From an uncultured Bacteroides sp. (GTDB lineage: Bacteria; Bacteroidota; Bacteroidia; Bacteroidales; Bacteroidaceae), in the NCBI GenBank assembly GCA_944321495.1, contig CALULP010000006.1:1-64000 (forward strand): 64,000 bases of DNA, written 5' to 3'. The translations under genes and the position numbers were made by a program. Positions 44,342 to 53,016 of the stretch are shown piece by piece (within the stretch, counting starts at the first letter, position 1; every line of letters starts with the position of its first letter). The notes below the pieces were generated by a model. The model saw nothing but the letters and a program-made list of their open reading frames with translations, was not told the DNA's origin and searched no databases.

Positions 44342-45123
44342 AGAACAATTACCATACCCATACCGCCCGCTGCATGCACGCCACGGGCACCGACGAAGAA
44401 TATGTGCAGAGCGCCCTCAAGGGCGGCTATGACGTGTTAGGATTCTCAGAACACACCCCGTGGAAGTACCACACCGACTACGTGGCAGACATGCGCATGC
44501 TGCCCGACGAACTGCCCGGATACGTGGAAAGCCTGCGCGCCTTGCGCGACAAGTACCGCGACCGCATCCAGATAAAAATAGGACTGGAATGCGAGTACTT
44601 CCCCGAATACATGCACTGGCTCAAGGAACAAATCAAGGAGTACGGGCTGGACTACATCATCTTCGGCAACCACTTCTACCACACCGACGAGAAGTTCCCC
44701 TACTTCGGCCACCACACCACCAACCGCGACATGCTCGACCTGTACGAGGAAAGCGCCATCGAGGGCATGGAAACGGGCGTGTACTGCTGCCTGGCCCATC
44801 CCGACCTGTTCATGCGCTCCTACCCCAAGTGGGACCGCTACTGCACCCTGGCCTCGCGCCACATCTGCCGCGCCGCCGCACGCCTGAACATTCCCCTGGA
44901 GTACAACATAGGCTACGTGGCCTACAACGAAGCCCACGGGCTTGCCACCTACCCCTGCCCCGACTTCTGGCGCATCGCCGCCAACGAAGGCTGCACCGCC
45001 ATCATCGGGCTGGACGCCCACAACAACCACGACCTGGAAACCGCCACGTACTACAACCGAGCCGTAGAAGAGCTGAAAGCCCTGAAAATAAAGGTGACGG
45101 ACACCCTGCCCATGAGGAAATGA
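44338..45123 (+). CDS. PHP-family histidinol-phosphatase-like protein
   Basis: 261 residues. The metal-binding motifs of the PHP fold are NYHTHTARCMH (motif I), GFSEHTPW (motif II), LECEYFPEY, GNHFYH, and a C-terminal GLDAHNNH. HisK-type histidinol phosphatase is the best-fitting family and would make L-histidinol, but no other his gene is near, so another phosphate ester is possible. It overlaps the cyclo-ligase gene by 4 bp. Confidence 0.82.
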   Translation: MKNNYHTHTARCMHATGTDEEYVQSALKGGYDVLGFSEHTPWKYHTDYVADMRMLPDELPGYVESLRALRDKYRDRIQIKIGLECEYFPEYMHWLKEQIKEYGLDYIIFGNHFYHTDEKFPYFGHHTTNRDMLDLYEESAIEGMETGVYCCLAHPDLFMRSYPKWDRYCTLASRHICRAAARLNIPLEYNIGYVAYNEAHGLATYPCPDFWRIAANEGCTAIIGLDAHNNHDLETATYYNRAVEELKALKIKVTDTLPMRK

Positions 45124-45169
45124 AGCACAAACCCTCCGAACACATCCTTAACCAAAGCAAGAACAGACA

Positions 45170-46336
45170 ATGACATACAACTTTGACACCATCGTTCCCC
45201 GCCGGGGAACCAATTGCGAGAAGTGGGACAGCATGCCCAACGACCGGGTACTGCCCATGTGGGTGGCAGACATGGACTTCCGCACCGCACAACCCATCAT
45301 CGACGCCCTGCGCGGACGGGTGGAGCACGGCATCTTCGGCTACACCCACGTGCCCGACGCATACTACACGGCCGTCTGCAACTGGTTTGCCCGCCGCCAC
45401 CGCTGGCACATCCGCCCGAAGGACATCATCTACACCTCGGGCGTGGTACCCGCCATCTCCGCCATCCTCAAGGCATTGACCCGACCGGGCGACGGGGTGC
45501 TGGTGCAAGGGCCGGTGTACAACTGCTTCTACTCGTCCATCCGCAACAACGGCTGCCTGTGCATATCCAACCCCTTGGTGCTCGAAGGCAATTCGTACCG
45601 CATGGACTATGATGACCTGGAGCAGAAAGCCTCCGACCCGCGCACACGGGTACTGCTGCTTTGCAATCCCCACAACCCTGCCGGACGGGTATGGACGCCC
45701 GAAGAACTGAAACGCGTGGGCGACATCTGCCAACGCCACAACGTCACGGTGGTTTCGGACGAAATACACTGCGAGCTCACCATGCCTGGCCACACTTATA
45801 CGCCCTTCCTCAGCCTCGGCGAGGAGTGGACGAGCCGGGCCATCGCCTGCGTCTCGCCAAGCAAGGCCTTCAACATCGCCGGCCTGCAGATAGCCAACAT
45901 CGTCACACCCGACCCCGACCTGTACCAACGCATCAACCGCGCCATCAACGACAACGAGGTGTGCGATGTCAATCCCTTCGGCATCCTGGCCACCATAGCC
46001 GCCTACAACGAAGGCGAGGAATGGCTTGCCCAACTCCTCGATTACCTCTACGGGAACTATACCTACATGAGCGGCTTTTGCCAGGAGCACCTGCCCCAAT
46101 TCCCGCTCGTGCAACTGGAAGGCACCTACCTGGTCTGGATGGATTGCCGGAACACGGGCATGACTTCGCAAGCATTGAACGACCGGATCGTGGCCGAAGC
46201 CGACCTTTGCCTGAACGCCGGCTCCATGTACGGGCCCGAGGGTGAAGGCTTCCTCCGGTGGAACATCGCCTGCCCGCGCGAAAAGTTGCGCGAGGGGCTG
46301 GAACGCTTCCGCCGCTTTATGACGCCGATAAGGTAA
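45170..46336 (+). CDS. MalY/PatB-type PLP-dependent aminotransferase / cystathionine beta-lyase
   Basis: 388 residues, fold-type I PLP enzyme. It begins with the MalY/PatB entry NFDTIVPRRGTNCEKWD-like region and PMWVADMDF. The Schiff-base lysine is K232 in SPSKAFNIAGLQ, preceded by NPHNPAGRVW and VVSDEIHCEL. PatB enzymes cleave cystathionine or related C-S bonds. It is 46 bp after the PHP phosphatase gene. Confidence 0.9.
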   Translation: MTYNFDTIVPRRGTNCEKWDSMPNDRVLPMWVADMDFRTAQPIIDALRGRVEHGIFGYTHVPDAYYTAVCNWFARRHRWHIRPKDIIYTSGVVPAISAILKALTRPGDGVLVQGPVYNCFYSSIRNNGCLCISNPLVLEGNSYRMDYDDLEQKASDPRTRVLLLCNPHNPAGRVWTPEELKRVGDICQRHNVTVVSDEIHCELTMPGHTYTPFLSLGEEWTSRAIACVSPSKAFNIAGLQIANIVTPDPDLYQRINRAINDNEVCDVNPFGILATIAAYNEGEEWLAQLLDYLYGNYTYMSGFCQEHLPQFPLVQLEGTYLVWMDCRNTGMTSQALNDRIVAEADLCLNAGSMYGPEGEGFLRWNIACPREKLREGLERFRRFMTPIR

Positions 46337-46372
46337 GATTTTCCCCGTATATCATTTACTGACAAGATAACT

Positions 46373-47035
46373 ATGAAACTGAGACTCATTCCCTTCCTGC
46401 TCCTCATGCTGCTGCCCCTCTCCCGGGCGGCAGCACAAAAGGAGGCACGCACCGTCTTCGTGCAAATGCCGGACTCCATACTGCCCCTGCTTACCGAAGT
46501 GAACCGGGCGGACTGCATCGATTTCTTGGACAGCCACATGCGGGCACAGGTGACCAACCGCTTCGGCACCCGCTCGGAAATGACCCGCCTGACCCCGGAC
46601 TACATCTCCATCGACATGACCGCACGGAGTACGTGGCAAATGAAGGTACTCCCCTTGGAGGCCGACACCACGCAAGTCATCTGCACCGTTTCCACCGTCT
46701 GTGGCGGGGCATGCGACAGCAGCATCCGCTTCTACTCCACCCGGTGGGAGGTACTCCCCACAGCACAGTTCCTCCCCACCCTGCCCCGGATGGAAGACTT
46801 CCTGCTGCCCAAACCCGACTCGGTGGACGATTACCAGTACCGGGATGCTGTCCAGCGCGCCGACATGAACCTGGTACGCATGTCGCTCGCACCCGACCAA
46901 CGCACCCTGACTTTCATTTTCGACACGCCGACATATCTGGAAAAAGAAGCGGCGGACAAACTGAAACCGTTCATCCGCCGCGCATTGATTTATGACTGGG
47001 CCGACGGGAAATTTGTGCCCCGGCAGCAGCCGTAA
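46373..47035 (+). CDS. DUF3256 family exported protein
   Basis: 220 residues with a signal peptide ending SRAAAQ. The mature part (FVQMPDSILPLLTEVNRADC and later CTVSTVCGGACDSSIRFYS) matches DUF3256, a Bacteroidales family of unknown function. It closes the plus-strand run that starts at the M3 peptidase and is convergent with the YitT gene, with only 17 bp between them. Confidence 0.82.
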   Translation: MKLRLIPFLLLMLLPLSRAAAQKEARTVFVQMPDSILPLLTEVNRADCIDFLDSHMRAQVTNRFGTRSEMTRLTPDYISIDMTARSTWQMKVLPLEADTTQVICTVSTVCGGACDSSIRFYSTRWEVLPTAQFLPTLPRMEDFLLPKPDSVDDYQYRDAVQRADMNLVRMSLAPDQRTLTFIFDTPTYLEKEAADKLKPFIRRALIYDWADGKFVPRQQP

Positions 47036-47052
47036 CCCGTCATGCCCCCGTT

Positions 47053-47943
47053 TTATTTCACCTTAATCTTATCAAACCCCTCGCCATACACGCCGATAAC
47101 CGCGCTCTGCGACACAAAAGCGTGAGGATCCACATCTTTTATCAGCCGGAAAATGATGCTCGACTCCCGCTTCTTAGCCAGTACGAACAACATCTTCTGC
47201 TCTTTGCCAGAATAAAAGCCGGTGGCATTGATCACGGTTACCCCCCGGTGCGGATACAGGTTAATGGCATGCCCAATCTCCTCGTACTTGTCCGTAATGA
47301 TGAAAAACTGCACCGACTGGCGCGCACTGTTCACCACCTGGTCCAGCACAAAGCTACAGATATACAGGGTGACATAGCCGTAAACCACCTTTTCCCAATC
47401 CTGAAGCACGAAGTAACTGGACGAGATGATGAGAAGGTCGCAAATCAGCATCACCCTGCCCAACGTAATGTCGCGATACTTGTTGATGATGGCGGCAATG
47501 ATATCCGTGCCGCCCGTACTGCCATTGGAGGAAAAAGCGATGCCGATGCCGCTCCCGCAAAACGAAGCGCCCAACACACACGCCATGAAAGGCTGATCCT
47601 GCAACAGCACGATGCCCTCGGACACCTGTTGGATGACAGACAGGAAAAACGTCAGCGTGAACACCGCGAAGACTGTCTTGATACTGAACTTCCACCCCAG
47701 CTGCCACACAGCCAGCATCAACAGGAATACATTCACCGAGAAATAAACATACTGCACCGGCAAGCCCGTAGCAAAATACACAATGGAGGCTATGCCCGGC
47801 ACACCACCCGTCGTAATGTCGTTGGGCAACAAAAATATCGTCCACCCTATACCGTAGAGAATCATCCCCAAGGCAATCATGAGGTAGTCTTTCAACTCCC
47901 GCACAGCATTTTGCCGGGTAGGGAGTGTCACATTTCTTTTCAT
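47053..47943 (-). CDS. YitT family membrane protein (DUF161/DUF2179)
   Basis: 296 residues. Five or six N-terminal helices include IALGMILYGIGWTIFLLPN and SNGSTGGTDIIAAIINKYRD. The C-terminal DUF2179 domain (FFIITDKYEEIGHAI, HRGVTVINATGFYSGKEQKM) is cytosolic. Function unknown, possibly a transporter. It has its own perfect promoter just upstream. Confidence 0.88.
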   Translation of the reverse strand: MKRNVTLPTRQNAVRELKDYLMIALGMILYGIGWTIFLLPNDITTGGVPGIASIVYFATGLPVQYVYFSVNVFLLMLAVWQLGWKFSIKTVFAVFTLTFFLSVIQQVSEGIVLLQDQPFMACVLGASFCGSGIGIAFSSNGSTGGTDIIAAIINKYRDITLGRVMLICDLLIISSSYFVLQDWEKVVYGYVTLYICSFVLDQVVNSARQSVQFFIITDKYEEIGHAINLYPHRGVTVINATGFYSGKEQKMLFVLAKKRESSIIFRLIKDVDPHAFVSQSAVIGVYGEGFDKIKVK

Positions 47944-47971
47944 ATCCTTAACGATTTACCAAATGAGCGGA

Positions 47972-48003
47972 CAAAAGTAATCAATATCCGCCTTACACGC
48001 AAA
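47972..48003 (-). promoter_or_regulatory. promoter for the YitT gene
   Basis: Minus-strand TTTG (48003-48000), 20 bp, TACTTTTG (47979-47972), 29 bp upstream of the start. Confidence 0.75.
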
Positions 48004-48012
48004 CAAAAAGCA

Positions 48013-48050
48013 GAAAGCCTTGACAGTCAATATCAACTGTCAAGGCTTTC
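48013..48050 (-). terminator. terminator of the tRNA transcript
   Basis: GAAAGCCTTGACAGT (48013-48027) and ACTGTCAAGGCTTTC (48036-48050) are a perfect 15-bp stem; on the minus strand it is followed by CTGCTTTTTG. Confidence 0.85.
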
Positions 48051-48055
48051 AGAAG

Positions 48056-48128
48056 AGCGGAAGACGGGACTCAAACCCGCGACCCTCAGCTTGGAAGGCT
48101 AATGCTCTATCAACTGAGCTACTTCCGC
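48056..48128 (-). tRNA. tRNA-Gly (anticodon TCC)
   Basis: 73 nt, with acceptor stem GCGGAAG pairing with CTTCCGC and discriminator U. The D-arm is GCTCAGTTGATAGAGC, the anticodon loop CTTCCAA gives TCC, and the T-arm is GCGGGTTTGAGTCCCGT. CCA is not encoded. It is the second gene of a two-tRNA transcript. Confidence 0.97.
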
Positions 48129-48136
48129 AATTTTGG

Positions 48137-48219
48137 TGGGCAAAGATGGATTCGAACCACCGAAGGCGTAAGCCAGCAGATTTACAGTCTGCCCCATTTG
48201 GCCACTCTGGTATTTGCCC
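48137..48219 (-). tRNA. tRNA-Tyr (anticodon GTA)
   Basis: 83 nt with a long variable arm, acceptor GGGCAAA pairing with TTTGCCC, discriminator A. The anticodon loop CTGTAAA gives GTA, and the T-loop is GGTTCGAATCC. CCA is not encoded. It is the first gene of the transcript. Confidence 0.97.
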
Positions 48220-48270
48220 GACGCTATGCAATTTCTTTGGCGGGAGAATGTCCCTTCATCAAATTGCGGT

Positions 48271-48306
48271 GCAAAGGTACAACTATTTTTTTAAACTCCA
48301 AGCAAA
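48271..48306 (-). promoter_or_regulatory. promoter for tRNA-Tyr / tRNA-Gly
   Basis: Minus-strand TACCTTTGC (48279-48271), with TTTG at 48306-48303 (23 bp away) inside the 3' end of ribH. Confidence 0.6.
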
Positions 48307-48777
48307 ATCTATCATTTTTATGGCTGCCACTGCACATTCATCACCTTTATTGCCGAGTTTGCCGCCCGAACGGTCTTCAGCCTGTGCCATGTTGTTGGTG
48401 GTAATCAGGCCATAAATCACCGGCGTATCCGTAGTGGCGTTCAACCGGGTGATGCCTTCCGTAGCCCCCATGCACACATAGTCGAAATGGGGAGTATCGC
48501 CTTTCACCACACAGCCCAATGCTATCACCGCATCGACACCGGCATACTTGATGAGCTGGCTGGCGCCAAACGTCAGTTCAAAACTGCCGGGAACGGTTTT
48601 TACCAAGATATTCTCGTCCTTGGCCCCGTGTTTCTTCAGGGTTTCTACAGCCCCTTTCAACAAAGCGCCCGTGATGTTATAATTCCACTCAGACACCACA
48701 ATGCCGAATTTCATGTTTTCGGCACTGGGCACTGAGTCAAAATCGTATTCCGATAAGTTATGGTATGCGGTAGCCAT
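48283..48777 (-). CDS. ribH: 6,7-dimethyl-8-ribityllumazine synthase
   Basis: 164 residues. The N-terminal [20 protein letters not shown] forms the aryl-binding site, [15 protein letters not shown] is the conserved central motif, and [14 protein letters not shown] contains the catalytic histidine. It makes the penultimate riboflavin intermediate. It lies 19 bp after the TPR gene on the same strand. Confidence 0.96.
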   Translation of the reverse strand: MATAYHNLSEYDFDSVPSAENMKFGIVVSEWNYNITGALLKGAVETLKKHGAKDENILVKTVPGSFELTFGASQLIKYAGVDAVIALGCVVKGDTPHFDYVCMGATEGITRLNATTDTPVIYGLITTNNMAQAEDRSGGKLGNKGDECAVAAIKMIDFAWSLKK

Positions 48778-48796
48778 TTTCTTTGCAGTGGTTTGC

Positions 48797-49480
48797 TTAT
48801 TTCTTCATCAGCTTGGCCTGTTCGATGTACTTGTCGATGTCCATAGCCTGGTAAGAACGGAAATATTTGTCCTTAATGGTAGTATAGGCTTTGATGGCAT
48901 CGTCATACTTGCCCTGCTTCACCAATATCTTGCCGGCCTGCATCAGGTAGATAGGGCTCAGCGTATTGTTATCGGCCTCTTCGGCAGCTTTCAGCAAAGT
49001 AGAAGCGGCTTTGTCCAACTGTCCCAGTTCGGCATAGCAGTTACCGATGGTGCCCTTCACAGCCGGAGCCACCATCTGGTCATCGCCGTCGAAACCGTCG
49101 AGTGCCTGGATGGCAGCCTCGTAGTTGCCCAACTTGGCCTGGCAAATGCCGATGTAAGCCTGTGCCAGGTTAGCGGACTTTGTCCCGCTGTACTCATCGG
49201 CAACCTTGATGAAACCGGCATAACCGATGCTGTCGCCATTGAGCGCTTCTTCAAAGGAGCCGGCCGCAAAATACTCCTGTCCCTTCACCAGCGCGGCCTG
49301 CGCTTTTGCCTCACGCGGGGCGGCATACAGGTTCTTATACATCAGCGTACCGGCTATAATGATGACGATAGCCACAATAACACCAATAATCGCTTTCTTG
49401 TTCTTAATGAGAAATGCCTCCGATTGTGTCAATGCATCTTCCACATTCAAGGCCTCATTCGTCTTTTTTTGTTCTGCCAT
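48797..49480 (-). CDS. membrane-anchored TPR protein
   Basis: 227 residues. A short charged N-terminus is followed by one membrane helix ([19 protein letters not shown], about residues 30-48) and then four or so tetratricopeptide repeats ([52 protein letters not shown]). It resembles the YfgM/tetratricopeptide SecYEG-ancillary type and probably acts in envelope protein assembly. It precedes ribH. Confidence 0.82.
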   Translation of the reverse strand: MAEQKKTNEALNVEDALTQSEAFLIKNKKAIIGVIVAIVIIIAGTLMYKNLYAAPREAKAQAALVKGQEYFAAGSFEEALNGDSIGYAGFIKVADEYSGTKSANLAQAYIGICQAKLGNYEAAIQALDGFDGDDQMVAPAVKGTIGNCYAELGQLDKAASTLLKAAEEADNNTLSPIYLMQAGKILVKQGKYDDAIKAYTTIKDKYFRSYQAMDIDKYIEQAKLMKK

Positions 49481-49537
49481 TGTCTTATGTATTCTTTATT
49501 TTTATGATATAATTCCGTACTATTGCCATTTCGACCC

Positions 49538-49546
49538 GCAAAAGTA
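49538..49546 (-). promoter_or_regulatory. -7 element for the TPR-ribH operon
   Basis: Minus-strand TACTTTTGC, 57 bp upstream of the TPR start; no clear TTTG partner. Confidence 0.5.
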
Positions 49547-49622
49547 AGTCTTTTATGGTTTCCTACGAAATTTAGGGGCATCTTTTTTTGATTCGCCAAA
49601 CCAAAAGCCCGATTTTTCTCCG

Positions 49623-49631
49623 TATTTTTGC
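49623..49631 (+). promoter_or_regulatory. -7 element for recF
   Basis: TATTTTTGC, 21 bp before the recF ATG; the TTTG at 49587-49590 is too far to be a sure partner. Confidence 0.5.
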
Positions 49632-49652
49632 CCCAAACTTAGCGGTGTTCCC

Positions 49653-50768
49653 ATGATATTAAAGCATATATCCATACTCAACTACAAAAACCTGGAGCAG
49701 GTGGAACTGGCCTTCTCGCCCAAGCTGAACTGTTTTTTCGGACAAAACGGCATGGGGAAGACCAACCTGCTGGACGCCATCTATTTCCTGTCGTTCTGCA
49801 AAAGTGCCGGCAACCCCATCGACTCGCAAAACATACGGCACGATGCCGATTTCTTTGTCATCCAAGGCTTTTACGAAGCGGCCGACGGCTCTCCCGAGGA
49901 GATTTATTGCGGCATGAAGCGCAAGCAGAAGAAACAGTTCAAGCGCAACAAAAAGGAATACACCCGCCTGTCCGACCACATCGGTTTCCTGCCGCTGGTC
50001 ATGGTGTCGCCCGCCGACGCCCTGCTCATCGCCGGCGGAAGCGAAGAGCGCCGCCGCTTCATGGACGTGGTCATCTCGCAATACGACAAAGAGTACCTCG
50101 ATGCGCTCATCCGCTACAACAAAGCCTTGGCGCAACGCAACGTCCTGCTGAAAAGCGAACAGCCCGTGGACGACGAACTGTTCCTGGTATGGGAAGAAGC
50201 CATGGCACAGGCCGGCGAAGTGGTATTCCGCAAGCGCGAGGACTTCATCCGCGAGTTCATCCCCATCTTCCAGGCATTCTACTCCGGAATCTCGCAAGGC
50301 AAAGAGCAGGTAGGCCTGCACTACGAGTCGCATGCACGGGGGGCATCCCTGCTGGACGTCCTGCAAAAAAGCCGTGAGCGCGACCGCATCATGGGCTACT
50401 CCCTGCGCGGCATACACAAAGACGAACTGCACATGACGCTGGGCGAGTTCCCCATCAAGCGTGAAGGCTCGCAAGGACAAAACAAGACTTACCTCGTGGC
50501 GCTGAAGCTGGCGCAGTTCGACTTCCTGCGGCGGACGGGCAACACCGTGCCCCTGTTGCTGCTGGACGACATCTTCGACAAGCTGGACGCCTCGCGCGTG
50601 GAGCAAATCATCAAGCTCGTGGCCAACGACAACTTCGGCCAGATATTCATCACCGACACCAACCGCGGCCACCTGGACCGCATCCTGCAAAAAGTGGGAG
50701 GCGACTACAAGTTGTTCCGGGTAGACCACGGGAAGGTTTCCGAAAACGGGAAGGAGGAAACCGCATGA
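49653..50768 (+). CDS. recF: DNA replication and repair protein RecF
   Basis: 371 residues. The Walker A motif is GQNGMGKTN (residues 30-38), followed by LLDAIYFLSFCKS; the ABC-type signature region is REGSQGQNKTYLVALKLAQ, and Walker B is PLLLLDDIFDKLD. RecF loads RecA at single-strand gaps. Its stop overlaps the DUF721 gene by 4 bp. Confidence 0.96.
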   Translation: MILKHISILNYKNLEQVELAFSPKLNCFFGQNGMGKTNLLDAIYFLSFCKSAGNPIDSQNIRHDADFFVIQGFYEAADGSPEEIYCGMKRKQKKQFKRNKKEYTRLSDHIGFLPLVMVSPADALLIAGGSEERRRFMDVVISQYDKEYLDALIRYNKALAQRNVLLKSEQPVDDELFLVWEEAMAQAGEVVFRKREDFIREFIPIFQAFYSGISQGKEQVGLHYESHARGASLLDVLQKSRERDRIMGYSLRGIHKDELHMTLGEFPIKREGSQGQNKTYLVALKLAQFDFLRRTGNTVPLLLLDDIFDKLDASRVEQIIKLVANDNFGQIFITDTNRGHLDRILQKVGGDYKLFRVDHGKVSENGKEETA

Positions 50769-51055
50769 AACGCAACGATGCCGCCCCCATAGGCCAGCTC
50801 ATCCGCCACTACCTCCGCCAGGAGTGCCTGGAATCCCCGCTCAACGAACGGCGCCTCATCAACGCCTGGGGCGAAGTACTGGGTCCAGCCATTGCCTCGT
50901 ACACCCGCGAACTGTTCATCAAGAACCAGACACTCTACGTGCACCTCACCTCATCCGCCCTCCGGCAGGAACTGATGATGGGGCGCAAACTGCTGGTAAA
51001 CAACCTGAACCGCCACGTCGGGGCACAAGTCATTACCAACATCGTATTCCGTTGA
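50765..51055 (+). CDS. DUF721 protein (DciA-like)
   Basis: 96 residues. The DUF721 pattern is visible as IGQLIRHYLRQECLESPLN and VHLTSSALRQELMMGRKLLV, ending VITNIVFR. DciA family proteins load the replicative helicase in bacteria that lack DnaC. It is translationally coupled to recF (ATGA), the usual linkage in Bacteroidetes. Helicase-loading activity is inferred from the family. Confidence 0.9.
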   Translation: MKRNDAAPIGQLIRHYLRQECLESPLNERRLINAWGEVLGPAIASYTRELFIKNQTLYVHLTSSALRQELMMGRKLLVNNLNRHVGAQVITNIVFR

Positions 51056-51101
51056 CCCCCACCGGAATCTCCTCAAAGGTCTTCCGAGCCAAGCCTTATG
51101 C

Positions 51102-52010
51102 TTACGCGGCAGCCTGACTGCCCAGGTAAAGGAACACCATGCCCAGCAGCACCAGTGCCAGGTCTACAGCCTTAGCCTTGAGGTTCTTCTCCCTGAACAC
51201 CCATGCGCCGAACAGGAACGAGACCACCACGCTGCCCCGGCGCACCATCGACACGATGGAAATCATCGCCCCGTCCAGGCTGAGGGCATAAAAGTAAGCG
51301 AAATCGGCCGCGCAGAGAAACAACGAGATGCCCACAATCGCCCAGTTCCAACGGAACGGAGTACCCTGCCTGCGCCGGGGGTACCACAACAGCAACAATA
51401 CCGGACCCATGATAAACACCTGGTACAGGTTGTACCACGACTGCACCAGCATGGGCGAAAGCTGGGTCATCAGGTACTTGTCGTACAGCCCGCTCACAGC
51501 CCCCAGCACCGCCGCCAGCACGATGCAGCCTATCCACCGGTTGTGCCGGAAGTCAATCCCCTCCTTCTTGCCCGAGCGGCTCAGCAGGAAAAACGACAGG
51601 ATGGCCAGCGTGACCCCAATCCACTGGTACACATTCAGCCGCTCGCCAAACAGCAGCAAGGCGCCTATCAGCACCATCACCGGGCGGGTGGCGTTGATGG
51701 GGCCCACGATGGTAAGCGGCAGGTGCTTCATGCCGAAGTAACCCGCCACCCAGGAAGACAATACAATGAAAGCCTTCACCAGTATCAGCCCGTGCGCCTG
51801 CCAGCCGGCAGCAGGAACCTCGAACAGCGTGCCGCGCGCACTGTCCGGCCAAAGTGCCGACCACAGGATGAAGGGGACAAACACCAGGCTGCAAAGAAGC
51901 GTGTTGCAAAACAGCACCGGCAGCACCGCATTACCCTGCAACGCTTTCTTTTTGAACACATCATAAAAACCAAGTAAGGCGGCGGAAAGAAAGGCAAGGA
52001 GTAACCACAT
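51102..52010 (-). CDS. EamA/DMT-superfamily transporter
   Basis: 302 residues with ten hydrophobic helices in two EamA repeats. LPLTIVGPINATRPVMVLIG and the C-terminal AMISIVSMVRRGSVVVSFLF are family-like. Substrate unknown. It is convergent with the DUF721 gene. The start lies 7 nt from a 26-bp leader repeat that also precedes panD. Confidence 0.85.
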   Translation of the reverse strand: MWLLLAFLSAALLGFYDVFKKKALQGNAVLPVLFCNTLLCSLVFVPFILWSALWPDSARGTLFEVPAAGWQAHGLILVKAFIVLSSWVAGYFGMKHLPLTIVGPINATRPVMVLIGALLLFGERLNVYQWIGVTLAILSFFLLSRSGKKEGIDFRHNRWIGCIVLAAVLGAVSGLYDKYLMTQLSPMLVQSWYNLYQVFIMGPVLLLLWYPRRRQGTPFRWNWAIVGISLFLCAADFAYFYALSLDGAMISIVSMVRRGSVVVSFLFGAWVFREKNLKAKAVDLALVLLGMVFLYLGSQAAA

Positions 52011-52017
52011 GAAGGAA

Positions 52018-52043
52018 AAATTAAGAATGAAGAATGAAGAATT
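52018..52043. repeat. 26-bp leader repeat, copy 2
   Basis: Identical to 18863-18888 and again exactly 7 nt upstream of a minus-strand start codon. It continues as GAGAATTAGGAATTGGGA. Confidence 0.85.
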
Positions 52044-52082
52044 GAGAATTAGGAATTGGGAATAAAAAATGGGGGAAAAAGG

Positions 52083-52835
52083 TCAACCGACAAAAAGGTC
52101 ATCAGGATAGGCGATGTCTGTCAGGAACAAGGCGTTTCCCGGCACGGATGTCCCGGCCTTGCAGCGGTCTTTCAGTTCGATGACCCGGCGGAAACCGTCG
52201 ATGGATAGCCGTCCCCGCCCCACCTCGAGCAGCGTGCCCACAATGGCCCGCACCATGTTGCGCAGGAAGCGGTCGGCACGGATGGTGAACACCCACGTGT
52301 CCTCGTCCGCCTGCGTCCACCCGGCACGGGTGATGCGGCAATTGTTCGTCTTCACATCCGTATGCAGCTTGCTGAAACTCGTGAAGTCGGTGTACTGCAT
52401 CAACACCTGCGCCGCCTCGTTCATCCGGCCAAAGTCCGGCGCGTGGAACAGGCGGAAAGCATACGCCCGGTTGAAAGGGTTCTTTGCCGTCGAGATGTAA
52501 TATTGGTAAGTCCGTGCCGTGGCGTCGAACCGCGCATGGGCATCCGCCCGCACCGCCCGCAGCCGGTGCACGGCAATGTCCGGCGGGAGCAGGCGGTTCA
52601 GCTTGTCCGCCACCAATGCCACGTCCAGCGGCGAGGGGCTGTCGAAGTGCGCCACCATCAGCCGCGCATGCACCCCGGCATCCGTCCGCCCGGCACCTGT
52701 CACCTCGACCGGCTGGCGCAACAGGGTGGCCAGCGCATCCATCAGCCGTTGCTGCACGCTGTCGCCATTGGGCTGCACCTGCCAGCCGTGATATGCCGCC
52801 CCGTCGTATGAAAGGTAAAGGAAGTAACGTTGCAT
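52083..52835 (-). CDS. truA: tRNA pseudouridine(38-40) synthase
   Basis: 250 residues. The catalytic aspartate is Asp52 in [30 protein letters not shown] opens the protein and [17 protein letters not shown] is the conserved C-terminal region. It modifies U38-U40 of the anticodon stem. A perfect promoter lies just upstream. It and the EamA gene are on the same strand, 72 bp apart. Confidence 0.96.
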   Translation of the reverse strand: MQRYFLYLSYDGAAYHGWQVQPNGDSVQQRLMDALATLLRQPVEVTGAGRTDAGVHARLMVAHFDSPSPLDVALVADKLNRLLPPDIAVHRLRAVRADAHARFDATARTYQYYISTAKNPFNRAYAFRLFHAPDFGRMNEAAQVLMQYTDFTSFSKLHTDVKTNNCRITRAGWTQADEDTWVFTIRADRFLRNMVRAIVGTLLEVGRGRLSIDGFRRVIELKDRCKAGTSVPGNALFLTDIAYPDDLFVG

Positions 52836-52872
52836 GATGTCTTAACCCGAAAAGTTTCTTGTTTTCCGGGCA

Positions 52873-52904
52873 CAAAGATAGCGCAAAGTACGGAGCGGGG
52901 CAAA
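52873..52904 (-). promoter_or_regulatory. promoter for truA
   Basis: Minus-strand TTTG (52904-52901), 20 bp, TATCTTTG (52880-52873), 38 bp upstream of the start. Confidence 0.75.
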
Positions 52905-53016
52905 TGTACCGCGGCGGAAAAATACTTTGCCCCATGCGGCTTATCGGATGGCCGCATGGGGCAAAAGGGTTGCCGTTTCCTTCCGGAGGCCGGCAACAGG
53001 CATAGGATGTTATCGG

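Noticed and set aside
41051..47035. A single functional operon for envelope proteolysis
   Set aside because: The genes share direction and some overlap, but the mix of nucleotide, folate and amino-acid genes points to general housekeeping co-orientation without a dedicated pathway.
48137..48219. tRNA-Leu or tRNA-Ser because of the long variable arm
   Set aside because: The anticodon loop gives GTA and the acceptor and discriminator fit bacterial tRNA-Tyr, which also has a long variable arm.
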